From contig CM071570.1 in the NCBI GenBank assembly GCA_036426205.1, positions 77,390,547 to 77,454,546 on the forward strand: a stretch of 64,000 nt of DNA. Direction: 5' to 3'. The translations under genes were made by a program, and so were the position numbers. Of this stretch, positions 42,760 through 54,723 are shown piece after piece (the first letter of the stretch is position 1; each line of letters starts with the position of its first letter). Source of the stretch: Ascaphus truei. Lineage: Eukaryota; Chordata; Amphibia; Anura; Ascaphidae. The notes under the pieces are model-generated. The model ran no database searches, was not told the origin of the DNA, and worked only from the letters and a program-made list of their open reading frames with translations.

Positions 42760-43176
42760 TCATTGCCTTAGCGGATTTGCCGCTAAGGTAATAAAGTTGC
42801 CTGTAAATGCATTTTTATTGCATCTGATTCATGCCGGGGGTCTCCGGTGCTGATATTAATGTGTCCCTCTCTCGGCACTTCTTGCCAGGTTCTCACCACT
42901 CTCATGACAACTTTTCCTGGCGGGAGAATTTTGAGAGGAAATCGCCATTCTAGAGCCGCGATAGGCCACCGATAACCTATTCGAGGCTACTAGAATTGCA
43001 CAAATAGGAAAAACTGGCGATAAGTGGCCTCTCGACGCTCGTTTGGCGATTTTATTTTCTCGCCAACAAAATATGTCAAAGTACTTTTATCGCGACTTAT
43101 CGGGGATTACTGAATAGCAGTAGGCCTTTTTGGCGAAAAGGGCTCGATAAGTGACCTGTAGCATAGGTCCCATGAT
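42760..43176 (+). repeat. Dispersed repeat family R1, copy 2
   Basis: Longer copy of the family at 2514. It includes the 5' part (TTGCCTGTAARTGCATTTTT, ATGCCGGGGGTCTCCGGTGC, GATATTAATGTGT) also found at 50380-50490 on the minus strand. Ends near TAGCATAGGTCCC. Confidence 0.7.
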
Positions 43177-43179
43177 GGG

Positions 43180-43960
43180 AAGAAGTGCTTCAGACATAAA
43201 AGTGACACTTAGGAAAAGGAGTCCCTGCCCCGAAGAGCTCACAATCGAATTACTTATTTAACCCAGGCTGCGCTGAAAAGCTGTGTAATACAGCAGGTAT
43301 TATTTGGCTTATAGGGGTCCATTTTAAAATGGATTTGATGTAAAAGATGCCATTGTGTGGTCATCTGTGTGTCATTTCCCAGAATCCCTAGTTACAGTGG
43401 GAGCACTGTATGCTAAGAGATAATGGTGAAAAGCAGGATTGCAGACCTGTCTGAGACATGTGAATCTGCACACAAGTAATATTTGTAATTAATTTATTTC
43501 TAAATTCTACTTAACATGCTACACAATTTGTTAACATCCGTATTTCAAATGCGTTTGTTGCACATTTTAATCATGGAATTAAGAGAGGTACTTAAAGGGA
43601 TGTGCACTGCCTCTTTTGCATGTACGTATAAGTCACACCATAACAACACTCGTATGGAAAGTATGACTATGGAAGTATGAGTATGAAAGTTTGGAATTAT
43701 ATGTGTTGGGTGAGCTTACAAGACTGTTCAGTCTTAAGATGAAGGTAGTGATGGGGGCTCATCGCTCATCAGATGCCATTACACGTAGGATTTAACGCTG
43801 GATCAATAATGACACCCAGTTCAATCATTCTGGAATTTGAGTTTGTCCAATAATTTTCCAATCTCAACCACTGATTTCATGTTTAATAAAGTACTTAAGC
43901 AATCCCACTCCCTAATTTAATTTTTTTTTTTTACCTCTGGGTTTCCAAGACCACAACCAT
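43180..43960. other. Intergenic DNA with LINE-tail and shared block
   Basis: 43185-43245 (AAGTGCTTCAGACATAAAAGT, GGAGTCCCTGCCCCGAAGAGCTCACAATC) is a minus-strand piece of the L2/CR1-group LINE 3' UTR. 43258-43293 repeats the block at 34943. No gene. Confidence 0.6.
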
Positions 43961-44520
43961 CCTGGCATTTCTACAAGGAAATATTTAACTTCATTGGCCT
44001 CAGCACTTTGGGGAGAGAACATGTTCTAAAGCCTAAGTGGTACTGCTGCAAGCGAGCGAATAAGAAGGAAATGTAATTCATTGGCTCTATGCCCCCATCA
44101 GACAGTAAAATTGAAAGGCCCAAGGACTGCCCACTGCAAGGATTGGAGAAGAGGGGACCTGAGAAAGATAGACCTCTGCCTCGCTTTAAGGAAACTGCCC
44201 TGATCCAGCTATTCTGTAGATGTAAGTCTCTATCTGGTGCCTCCCAACACCCTCTAGAACTGTGGCTCTGGTTTGCCAACACCTGAACTGGACTTGCCAG
44301 GAGACATTTGAAGTTGTTTGGACTTTGTTCAATAAACCCCTTTTCATATAATGTGAACATTGTTTTGCATTTTTTTTCCTTGCATCACCTGGTCCAACTC
44401 ATAGAGAAAGGTACAGCTAATGTAGCTAGGGACCGCGCTCAGCACTCCACAGAGGCTGCTGCGATACCTAGTCTGACCAATAGCCACACCTCGTGACCCT
44501 TGTCAAGGCTACACACACAC
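43961..44520 (+). repeat. Possible LTR fragment
   Basis: A GTTCAATAAACCCCTTTTCA polyadenylation-type block at 44327-44346 resembles the R region of the solo LTR at 33077. LTR ends and target duplication were not found, so this is tentative. Confidence 0.3.
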
Positions 44521-45941
44521 ACATTCGTATATATACCGAGTGAGTATATGCAGTAAGCAGGGGTGTTGTGCCTAAAAGGAACATACATGATCTACAGGAG
44601 ACCAACAAAAAAGAGGGGTAGGCACACATACCATAAACAGTGAGTTTACTATTCTACATTGTGTGCTTATCCCTCCTTTTTGTTTTTACATATATACTGT
44701 ACATGTAGGTCAGTGGATGGCTTTTTACCTTAAGGTAACTATGCAATTTCTATATTATTTGTCACTTGATATTCATATACTGTAGTGGAAAGTCTCCCAT
44801 CAATCCTCGCTTTATACATTTCCTTCAACTAAAACATCGTTTTAAAACATTAAACCACATGTGAATGCTGCTAGTCCTCATGTGATGCATCTGGGAGATG
44901 GTACAAAAATACATCTTGTGACATCCATGAAACTGAGAATGGCTTCTGGCTACTGCATTAAAGCATTAAGCAGTTCTTGTTTGTATCCTCAGGAATTTTA
45001 CTATAAAAAGGTCACCTTCAGAACACAGTCAGGGTATGTAAGTTTGGCTGCCTGCTGAAATATGTGTTGCAGTTTATTAGCACAGAACCCAACACCCAAC
45101 ACATACATATATTTGTGTCAAAAGGAATGCTATTGGGTGTGACCAAATGTACTGTATACAACAGAAAACAAAAAGCCCCAATGCAACATCCAGATGACAA
45201 AGTATATCGTTAAATACTCATGTTTGTCTTCTCACGAGTAAGGGCCATTTAAGCTTGCAGCCACATCACGGCATGAACACTATGCAGGTCCAAACACTGT
45301 GGAAATTCTCATTTACTGTACCTCTGTAATGGAGGGAGAAATGTCTTAAAAGACCATTTTTTCCACAGGTGCATGAAGAAACCTGCTACTTAAAAAGTGG
45401 GAAGGGCGAGCTGTGAAACGGGGAGGAGGGCTCGCTGTTGCCTTAGAAGCTGGATACATCTGGCAACAAGGAGGGTAATTCCAGTCAGGGGCAGTGCTGG
45501 CATATTGGAGGCCCTAAGCAAGAACAGACGGGGCTGGACGTGAATGCACCAATCACCTCACTTACAAACCCCTTTTTATTACCAATGTCAACACACGTCA
45601 ACAGAATACTGTGATAACAAGACGTATCTTTCAGGGTTTGGCTTTTTGAGGACTGAGGGCCGTGGGCCACATACCTTATTAGATCTTATTATAATAATTT
45701 CAATGTGTCTGTAAATCGGGGGCCCCTTGTTGTGGCCTTACGCAGTTGCTTAGTTTGCTTATGCCCTGGCATAACCTAGGAAGTTAGTGGTCACAATTTT
45801 GTTTTATTTAGGGACCTCAGCTTCCTATTTTCCTATCAATATGACATATTTTTAAAGGGCTTATCTCTTTGTGTTTTTATAACATATCTGATGAACCTGT
45901 AAAAAATCTGAATGTTACAGGATTGTGCTTTCCAGCAGTAT
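44521..45941. other. Intergenic DNA, nothing recognised
   Basis: No supported gene or terminal repeat. Confidence 0.5.
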
Positions 45942-46249
45942 GTCTGTCTGTCTTGTCTGTCTTGTCTATTCTGTCTGTTCTGTCTGTCTGTTCTGTCTGT
46001 CTGTTCTGTCTGTCTGTTCTGTCTGTCTGTTCTGTCTGTCTGTTCTGTCTGTCTGTTCTGTCTGTTCTGTCTGTCTGTTCTGTCTGTCTGTTCTGTCTGT
46101 CTGTTCTGTCTGTTCTGTCTGTTTGTTCTGTCTGTCTGTTCTGTCCTGTCTGTCTGTCTGTTCTGTCTGTTTGTTCTGTCTGTCTGATCTGTTTGTCTGT
46201 TCGTCTGTTCTGTCTGTCTGTTCTGTCTGTCTGTTCTGTCTGTCTGTTC
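45942..46249 (+). repeat. CTGT-based satellite, block 1
   Basis: About 300 bp of variable 8-13 bp units (CTGTCTGTCTGTT). Open in several frames on both strands. Frames such as LSVCSVCLF and TDRTDRQN are artefacts. Confidence 0.95.
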
Positions 46250-46969
46250 AAGACAGATATAAAGAAAAACGAGGTCCTCCTCCTGTTCTCTTTCTTGTCT
46301 ATCCATCTCCTCGTCCCCACCTCACCTCCTACACGACCAATACCCTTTACTCACACCCTTTCCCATTCTGCTTTTAATTCCCACTCTTTGCCACCTTGCC
46401 CAGGGTACCACGTTTTATCTAATAAGCCAACACTCCTCCACCCCTTTCTCCTCTCTCTCCCTCTCTTATATTCTTTCACACATGTTTTTTCTCTCTAATT
46501 CCAGGTTACATCCTCCAGGGTGTCTCACTGTTATTCGTCGTAATTTCTCACCCTTCACTCTCTTCTTCTGTGTCCCCCCACCCACCCAATGACCATAACG
46601 AGATTTTACTATTACCATCTCCACTCACGAGATGAGACGAGGGGCCGAGAGACGAGAGCACGCGGCCACAGAGCGAGAGGGGGAGAGAGGGGGCAGCAGG
46701 AGAGGAGGAGCAGAGAGGAGGGGAGGAGAGGAGGAGAGAGATTGGAGGCGCGAAGCAGGAGAGAGGAGGGGGAGAGGGAGAGAGAGAGAAGAGGAGATTA
46801 TGAACAGCAGGGAATTCATTTACACTTTGGGATCCCACGTAATGGAATGTAATGTATACAGTTATGTATGCAGACAGCAATGCATAACAATGTCTACAGT
46901 CATCTCTCCTGCTGGAGTAATTAAAAAACCTGGCAAGGTTAAAGGCTGATGCCAGCGTATAATAATGGA
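46250..46969. other. Low-complexity DNA, pyrimidine- then purine-rich
   Basis: 46270-46570 is pyrimidine-rich. 46625-46800 is a GA-rich polypurine tract. The open frames across them are compositional artefacts. No gene. Confidence 0.6.
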
Positions 46970-47590
46970 GGTTGCCACTCAACTTGGTGACGGTTTGTGT
47001 TGCCATATGTTATGGATGGGAGTTGGCTACATGTCTTGAGTCCCTAGTTAGTTGCCCATCAGAGATGTGCTCGATTCCTGAGGTGGTATATATAAGGCTG
47101 CACGACTAAAGTTTACGGGCTGTCTGGGTAATGTGTGGTTGATCTGCGGGTGATGTTACAAGGATTGAAAGCAGCCAGTGGTTCCAGTAAAGGGGCCAAC
47201 TAGTGCAGTAGTAAGTGCAGTAGTAACTAGTGGCACAAATCGATCTCCAGGCACAGAGAAGGGCCAACTGGTCCAGGGAACTGGCACAGGGGTGATCTCC
47301 TGCGGGGAGGAGGGGAATCCCACTCCATTGGACGAAGGGCGTAGACCTTTTAAAGGGAATCCACGGAACAATTGTGAGAGGCTCAGACGAGGATATGTGA
47401 GGGGCACGCTGGCACCCTTATCACCACGCCACAATAAATTATGCTAGTTTTAAAAGAGAACCCCATGGGTGTGAGTCTGAATTAATCTCCTGGGGCACCT
47501 AACCACCAGGAAGGAGTTCTCATTCAGGACCATCTAACGCATACGCATAATCCTGATGACCGGTGGAGGCGCTGCACGTGATGTAATGTA
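46970..47590 (+). repeat. Gypsy-type LTR remnant and primer-binding-like site
   Basis: A TATA-like box (GGTATATATAAGG near 47083), an AATAAA at about 47431 and, at 47564, TGGAGGCGCTGC give the promoter, polyadenylation signal and primer-binding-like order of an LTR plus leader. The primer-binding-like motif is the same as at 22168 and 52409. The 5' LTR boundary was not found. No gag follows. Confidence 0.5.
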
Positions 47591-48617
47591 AGTAGGACTC
47601 GGACTCCATACCTTAGGTCTACCTGTCTCTGATTTGACATCCCCGATACATCAGAGGGAGACTCAGGGAGTCCTGTGCTGCCTAAAGGTTGCACCACCAT
47701 ACACCGACATGGAAAGGGCGGGATGCCACAGGGGCCAATGTAAGATGGGTGGGCAGCCAGGGACCAGGACACCGAACAGGCGTACATAGGTATAATGTTC
47801 TTATAAGCGCCAACTATATACCACTGCTTGAAAGCATTACAATACAAGGTAAATAAAGTACAAACAATCGGGCCAATAACAGCAGCAGTCGTAAATGACC
47901 ACTTAGGCAAAGGGAGAGAACCCTGCTGACAGAAGAGCTTACATCTAACGTAGTATGTTGGGAGGACGTACAGGACCAGTCAAGGAGTAAAAGGTGCATT
48001 ATTAAAAGTGACGTCAGGAAGGCAATGTTTCAGGAAGGGACATCTTGGCGAGGGTCGCCAGCAGAGGTGCAGAAAAACTGCAGAAAATGTAATGAGCTGC
48101 TGCTTTTGAGAGGTGGATTTGCGCGCTTTGAATGTGGAAAGGAAAGTGTTTGATGAAGTTAGTGGAGAGTGTTCCATCGGTAGGGAACACCGGCTGAATA
48201 CATTTGCGAGACCTGGTGTAAGACAGGAGCGAGAGCCCTTGTAGATGTAAAAGGTCTGACAAGTTGCAAAGATGGAGGAAAACATTGGGGTTATCGTAAG
48301 AATGAGTTAGGGGTTGTAACGAGAGATAGCAGTTAGATATAGGGAGGTTGCAGACGACTGTTAAAGCCTTAAAATATAAAGGAAGAGAAATTCGTAGTTG
48401 ATAGAGATTATCCCCCCCCCCCCTTTCACATATAGTCAGCAGAGGAGACGGTCTGTACGTCCGTGTCCGGTGTCAGCGGTTGGCCCACAGCATAAGGTTG
48501 CAGAAAACCCAGTCTCTTGAGGGGATAAGTACTATGTCCTTCCAGATCATATAAAGGCTGCTCACCAAAGAGCTGCTTCAACTTAATGGGGAGCAACCAA
48601 CTAACACCACCCGTTTA
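47591..48617. other. Intergenic DNA with a possible LINE-tail fragment
   Basis: 47806-47945 (GCGCCAACTATATACCACTG to AGAGCTTACATCT) resembles LINE 3'-tail sequence in reverse, but the match is weak. A C homopolymer lies at 48412-48423. No gene. Confidence 0.4.
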
Positions 48618-48938
48618 CAGTGTCTGTCTGTTCTGTCTGTTCGTCTGTTCTGTCTGTCTGTTCTGTCCTGTCTGTCTGTCTGTCAGTTCTGTCTGTCTGT
48701 TCTGTCTGTCAGTTCTGTCTGTCAGTTCTGTCTGTCTGTTCTGTCTGTCTGTTCTGTCTGTCTGTTCTGTCTGTCTGTTCTGTCTGTCTGTTCTGTCTGT
48801 TCTGTCTTTCTGTCTGTTCTGGCTGTCTGTTCGTTCTGTCTGTTCGTTCTGTCTGTCTGTTCGTTCTGTCTGTCTGTCTGTTCTGTCTGTCTGTTCGTTC
48901 TGTCTGTCTGTCTGTTCTGTCTGTCTGTTCTGTCTGTC
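48618..48938 (+). repeat. CTGT-based satellite, block 2
   Basis: Same unit family as block 1. It joins without a gap to the minus-strand LINE 3' end at 48944, so on the minus strand the LINE terminus runs straight into a GACAGACAGAACA repeat. Confidence 0.95.
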
Positions 48939-48943
48939 TTTAT

Positions 48944-49085
48944 ATAGCGCCATTAATATGCATAGCGCTTCACAGTAGTAATACACGTGACAATCATATA
49001 AATAACAGATCATGAGAATAAGTGCTTCAGGCATAAAAATTAACATTTAGGAAGAGGAGTCCCTGCTCTGAAGAGCTTACAGAAC
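48944..49085 (-). mobile_element. 3' end of an L2/CR1-group LINE, antisense
   Basis: Minus strand reads TGTAAGCTCTTCAGAGCAGG, GACTCCTCTTCC, then TGTGAAGCGCTATGCATATT and AATGGCGCTATATAAAG. It matches 39371-39535. Only the last ~140 bp are present. Confidence 0.85.
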
Positions 49086-49089
49086 CATT

Positions 49090-50030
49090 AGGTTATAGTA
49101 AAACTATGTTTGGTGTTGATAATGTCAGATCATAGATTAGTACTTCACATCATAGGATCTGTAATAGTAATGGGATACTGATAACATGATCACACACACT
49201 CAGTGATAGTTCCTCTGCAGGAAGATATCATGTAACATAGATCAACGTTCTAAACTTAGTCTTGGTACTCTCACTATGCTAATCTGTCTGGAAGTCTGCT
49301 GCGTAAGTATGAACGTCAGTCACCATGCAGACGCCTCATTCTTTTTACTCTCCCTTTTCACTTCGCCTGTCACACTTTTAAAGCTGATTATCAAGAGATT
49401 ATTTTTCAAGGGTAAACATTAAAGCATCAAGCAATCCTACATCAGAGATATTTTCTGTATTTGTTATATTACATAAGCCAGAGCGTCCCCAGAGCAAAAC
49501 CTCTGAATTGTGGCATCTGAAAACCTCACGGTACAAATTTTAAATTTGGAATCGATTTCACTATCAAAAGGAAAATAAAAATGGCCACCGCCTCTGTCTT
49601 TGCCGGAAAGTCGAATGTGGAGCGGAATTCCCCACGTTGGTTGGTAGCAGCCCTTCGGTAGTGGAGTATCTCCTGGGAGTAGCTCAGGAATGATGACGAG
49701 AAGCAAAATCCTGTGGTTCCGGAGTACATAAAATCTGCGGCGACTTGGAGGGATCTAAACTTCCTCACTGGACCTCCCGCTGCGGTAATCCCTGCTGCCG
49801 GAAGATGCCGCAGTGGCATTCCCGTCAGTTTATTAAACCTTAGGTCATAGCTCGTTGAACTGCATTTTATAAAGAAATGTAACAATATTTTTGCTGTCAA
49901 AATAGGAACTGAGAAAGTCTAAACTAAAACCCTATCACTTTCAATGGAACGTCTGTAATGTTGTAATTAACGAATGAGAGATAGAGAATGTGAAAGATGA
50001 CAGACGTCTTCTCCTTGCTCATAAAGACTT
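49090..50030. other. Intergenic DNA, nothing recognised
   Basis: No supported feature. The overlapping minus-strand frames at 49464-49900 have no recognisable domain. Confidence 0.5.
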
Positions 50031-50032
50031 AG

Positions 50033-50490
50033 GGGCCTATGCTAGTAGCCTTCATAACCCACGTATCGAGGCTTTTTAGCTGTTATCGGCCAAAAATGCC
50101 TACAGCGATTCAGAAAGCCTCGATAAGTGGGCGGCGAATCAATTTTTTCGCCATTTTTTATCTCGTCCAAAACACATCGCCAAGTGAGCCGCGATAAGCC
50201 ACTTATCGGCAGGTTTTGAAACTCGTTCAATTCTAGTAGCCTCGATTAGCTTAAGCTCTAGAATTTCCTCACAAAATTCCTCTCGCCAGAAAACGTTGGC
50301 GTGAAGCTGGTGAGAAGCTTCTGAGACGGCGGCGAGAGAGGGAATTAGAAGAAAAAAAATGCATTTTTCCTGCATGGATTGATGCCGGGGGTCTCAGGAG
50401 CTGATACACATTAATACCAGCACCGGAGGCCCCCGGCAAGAAGCAGATGCATGAAAAATGCACTTACAGGCAACATCATTAACTTAGAGG
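50033..50490 (-). repeat. Dispersed repeat family R1, copy 3
   Basis: Antisense copy of the repeat at 42760 with the same order of blocks. It has an additional segment around 50340-50400 in which the GCCGGGGGYCTC block recurs inverted. Confidence 0.7.
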
Positions 50491-50940
50491 ATAACCTTGA
50501 AGGGTGATTGCATCTTTCTAAGGAAACAAATTAAATTGCTAAGAAATGTAAAAATATATATTTTGACCTGCTGTGTTGTCCCCTTTAAATGTCCAGTTTA
50601 CGCCATGACACAGATCACTGGAAATTAGGTTGTTCAAACTGTTTCCGAGTGACAATGGAGCATTAAATAAATACAAAGTATATATTTCAAAAACCTGACA
50701 GATACAGGGTAAAGATGACAGGATTGCCTCAAGATTCTTGTAGTCGCTTGTTCTATATCCAGTTGTCATGTATTTTCCACAGAGATTGCTTTATAAAAAA
50801 ACAGTGGCTGAATAAGAATGGATTGGTTGTTTATAAAGATAAAAAAGTGGAATCTGTGTTTTAAAGCTGCAGTTCAAGCAATATCCTACTGTATGTTTAA
50901 AAAAAAAAATCAGTTCTGTACTATGAGAAAATACTTGTAT
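50491..50940. other. Intergenic DNA, nothing recognised
   Basis: AT-rich, no supported feature. Confidence 0.5.
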
Positions 50941-50942
50941 CA

Positions 50943-51631
50943 TTTAAGATGACTGCTAAAACTCTGACTCAGGTCCTCATTCTCTCCCGTCTCGATAACT
51001 GTAACCTCCTGCTGTCCGGCCTTCCTGCCTCTCACCTGTCTCCACTACAATCTATCCTAAACGCTGCTGGCAGAATCACTCTACTCTTTCCTAAATTTGT
51101 CTCAGAGTCTCCCCTGCTGAAATCAGTCTCCTGGCTTCCTATCAAATCCCACAACACGCACTCAATTATCCTCCTCACTTTTAAAGCTTTACACTCGTCT
51201 GCCCCTCCTTACATCTCAGCCATAATTTCTCGCTATACACCATCCCGACTCTTGAGTTCTGCTCAAGGATGTCTTCTCTCTACCCCCTTTGTATCTAAAG
51301 CCCTCTCTCGCCTTAAACCTTTCTCACTGACTGCCCCACACCTCTGGAATGCCCTTCCCCTCAATACCCGACTAGCACCCTCTCTATCCACCTTAAGACA
51401 CACTTGCTTAAAGAAGCATATGAGTAGCACCGTGGCTAATACTGTACACATGACACATAAAGTTTGGCCCCCTGTATACGCACTTACCAGAATGCCCTCC
51501 TACTGTCTGTGTATGTTCTTCCTACCTACCAATTAGATTGTAAGCTCTTCAGAGTAGGGACTCCTTTTCCTAAATGTTACTTTAATGTCTGAAACACTTA
51601 TTCCCATGATTTGTTATTTGTTATTTATATG
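50943..51631 (+). pseudogene. L2/CR1-group LINE ORF2 C-terminus and 3' UTR
   Basis: Encodes about 165 residues of the C-terminal region that follows the RT in vertebrate CR1/L2/Rex1 LINEs. Motifs: LILSRLDNCNLLLSGLP, LQSILNAAGRI, LKSVSWLPIKS, LLTFKALHSSAPPYI, PHLWNALPLNTRL. RT and endonuclease are absent (5' truncation). The 3' UTR (TTAGATTGTAAGCTCTTCAG, then AGTAGGGACTCC) breaks off at 51631 where Gypsy-type sequence begins, so the terminal ~90 bp seen at 39450-39540 are missing. A shorter fragment of the same family start is at 32105. Confidence 0.88.
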
Positions 51632-52080
51632 TAGCGCACTTTCCCCTCACCCCCTGGGAGATATGGCGGCTATGTTGTGTTTGTGGTGCGTTACCTGTGG
51701 CTCACAGGAGTGCTGAGCCTCCGCTGCTGGGAGCCTGGGGTGTGTATGATCCATCTGGTGACAGCGCCTCCACCTGCATGATATCCGACTATGTTGGATA
51801 ACCCCGTGAAAGGACCCAATACAATAATACACACACTGAATAAAATAACAGTTTACTATATGCATAAAACTAATAACAATAACACCACGACCACACCAAC
51901 TAGGCCTCGCAGGGCCGTAACCCCACAATGTCCTCAAACCAATGTCCCCACCTTATGGGTTATACCCCCAACATGCTGAGGGGCCCTTGGGCACCAACCA
52001 CCCTGGTGTCCACAAGTAACAACCCACCCAAATGTGAGACAGTACTGTCCACAAGAACTGATGGTGTATAATTGGTGCAT
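51632..52080 (-). repeat. Gypsy leader and LTR end, antisense
   Basis: On the minus strand, LTR-like sequence (GGGTGGGTTGTTACTTGTGG near 52030) leads to the primer-binding-like TGGAGGCGCTG (51762-51772). A leader follows that shares CCCAGGCTCCCAGCAGCGGA, GTGAGCC and CAGGTAACGCACCACA blocks with the leaders at 22168 and 52409. It faces the plus-strand element that follows, so two LTR ends meet head to head near 52080. Confidence 0.55.
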
Positions 52081-52606
52081 TTGTTGTACCTGCCCAGGTA
52101 CTCCTACACCCGGGTATGGCTAGAAGGTAAAAGGCTGCGCATATATAAACATATATATATATATATATACTGGACACGGTGTGGGGTGCACGCGGTGGTG
52201 GGAAGTGACATTACTCTATATGAGAGTGGCCGAGCCACAGATATATGTATTGCCTGTCGGCCATTTATATGATCATTATATGTGTGTTATCTTTAATAGA
52301 TATAAGATAAGGTTCTGCCATTACGTATCAGTAATTGGTTACCAAGTTGAAGTGTGTTATTATTATTCTTGCCTAGGGGAATCTCACTTATTGGGGATCC
52401 TGGGTAAGTGGAGGCGCTGCCAAGACTCTAATATTACCCCAGGCTCCCAGTTAGCGGAGGCCCAGATCTCGCTGAGCCAACAGGTACATGCAGCACTAGT
52501 AGTCGCTCTAGATAAGCAGGAAAGAGGGCTACATTTGGAGGCGCTGCTGAGATCTCAGACCTGGGGTGCCCCATTCAGAGATTAAATTGTGCTACCCAGT
52601 TTAGCC
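52081..52606 (+). repeat. 5' LTR end and leader of the PNMA-type Gypsy element
   Basis: LTR-like sequence with a TA run (52150-52170) leads to TGGAGGCGCTGCC at 52409, followed by a 198-bp leader to the gag ATG. A second TTGGAGGCGCTGCTGAG copy occurs at about 52536. The 5' boundary of the LTR is obscured by the antisense copy. Confidence 0.55.
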
Positions 52607-54723
52607 ATGTTCGTGCCCTCACAGACCGAGGCGCACAAGTGGGCACAACAGCACCATATTCCACTGACCTATGCCATTGCCATTGGAAATGTCCCTGCCG
52701 CACACCTCCTTGGGCACCATAGGGGATCAAGTGAGGAAACCTCCATTCCTGGCCATGGCCCGAATTGAAGACCATAAGTATGATGCAGATCATACCTGGC
52801 GTAAAGCATTATTTGCCATGGAACGGGACATATGCCCAGAAGCAGTACCCTCTATATTAATTCTGCCTGGAGCCCCGGGCATCCATTGCTCGCTGGTACA
52901 GGTGGGCGTGGCGGAACCACTGGCCATGTTTACGCCACAGGGGGAGTACCCTGGTCCGTCAAGTGCTGTACCATTCACGCCATCCCGTACCCCTGAGAGT
53001 AGACTGAACCCCATGTGGCCAGCAGCCATGGGCCTAGGTGTATCCTTCACCCCCTCCACCATCCGGCCCTCTCCAAGTAGGAGCAGTATGTCCAGACTTT
53101 ATACAAATGTCCCTTCTGCAGGAAATATCATGCCTAACGATCTGACTATACCTGTGCTAGTGGAGGTCATACATCAATCCACGCAGTCGCATCAGTACCG
53201 GAAGCTGAAGGCGTTCTCCGGAGACAAACCGACTCCTCTGGGGAAGTTGGATTTGAGGAATGGCTGTATCATACTGAGCAAATACTCCCTGAGTGGTCCT
53301 GCACTGACGTCATGAGGAGGCAGCGCATTATTGAATGCCTGCGACCGCCCACCTCCCATATGGCGCACTGGTACCGAGACGATCACCCGGATGCAGACAC
53401 GCACGGTATACTTCATGCACTCACCAAAGCCTATGGAATTCCGGTGGACACGTTTGCATTGATGCCAAGTTCCACGCCCTAACCCAGAAAGAAGGAGAAA
53501 TGGTGTCTGATTTTCTTAGGCGTCTATATTTGGATCTCTGGACCCTGGTGAGGAGGAAAGTAGTACAGAAGGCTGTGACCGATGGGCAGCGGACCACACA
53601 ACTGCTGAGGGGACTTCTCCCGTTAAATCCGGTGTCTGTAAGAGTCAGCGGATGCCTCGTGCCGGGACAAGCCTTGTCTTTTGACGAACTGATGGACCGA
53701 GTACAGGCCCATGAGACCGTGCTTATGGGTCGGGATTTGAACCCGGGCAAGAAGACGGGGGTTCCCCCCAAGGAAGCGAAGAAACCCCAGGCTAAAGGGG
53801 ATGTGGTTCAAGACAAGGAGGAGCTTGAGGAACCCGAGGCTGTTCGAGGAGGCTCCACCTCGGGAAGATCTTCCCCTGCATTCCGGAATAGCCCCCTACG
53901 AGGTAATATCCAGTGCTACAGCTGTGGCAAGATGGGGCATATCTCTTCCCAATGTCTTGCAAAACGAAGAATGGCGCCCCGGCCGGCCAAATCCATGCTG
54001 TGTACTCCCCAGACCGCGGAAACCGGCCTGGTATCCCACGAGGGCGCTGCTCAGGAGGCCAGTGAAGCGTCGGGCCCGGCCCCGATGAGTAGCCGCATCG
54101 GGACGCCGGCGATTGTCAAGGTCGTTATTGAAGGTATCTATGCCTCAGCCCTACTGGATACTGGTTCCCAAGTAACCATTGTATATCGACCTTTCTACGA
54201 TCAGCACCTTCATCGGTTGCCTCTATTGTCCGCCGAATCCATGAGATTGAGAGGGCTAAGCCATGAAGACTACCCTATCGATGGAGTGGTGAAAGTACAT
54301 CTGGACATTCCCCAGTTGAATACAGGCAAGCATCACCCTATGGAAGTGGAAGCATTAGTGTGCCCGGAACCCCAAGACCATCCCAGTGCCCCTATAATCA
54401 TGGGGACTAATACTGACATAGTACAAGCCGTGATCCGTATGTATTTGCAGGAGGCGGGTGAACTACCGTTACTGGCTCTAGCCGCGTGTCCGGTGTTACA
54501 AGAGGCATGCTGTAGGATCGCAGCTGAGGAAGAGCACAGGGTGTTGTACAACAAAGAGCGGGGATTGACCGAGATTCTCCCAGGAGAAGGCAGAACAATG
54601 ACGGTCGCGTGTCACTACCCTGAGAGACGCAAGGAGGACCGACTATTCTCATTGGAGAGCCCGGCAGATAATGACCAGCAATTTGGCTACCGGGTGTTGG
54701 CCTCAGAAAGAGTGGCCGTTTAG
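52607..54723 (+). pseudogene. Gag-protease with PNMA-like gag, frameshifted
   Basis: Probable start is the ATG at 52607 (MFVPSQTEAHKW). The N-terminal part resembles the N-terminal domain of PNMA proteins (PFLAMARIED, then KALFAMER and PSILILPGAPG). A capsid-like part follows with YRKLKAFSGDKP, a GEVGFEEWL-type segment in a shifted frame and FRRLYLDLW-like helices. One CCHC knuckle (CYSCGKMGHISSQC, 53914-53955) and an aspartic protease (ALLDTGSQVTIV, catalytic DTG 54157-54165) lie in one frame, so gag and protease appear fused. At least two frameshifts break it (near 52715 and between 53215 and 53340), and the frame stops at 54721-54723. Related Gypsy elements are the known source of the vertebrate PNMA gene family. 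Confidence 0.8.

Noticed and set aside
45836..46306. Frames rich in TDRQN or SVCLF
   Set aside because: Translations of the CTGT satellite.
48586..49046. Frames rich in CLFCLSV or TDRQNRQ
   Set aside because: Translations of the second CTGT satellite.
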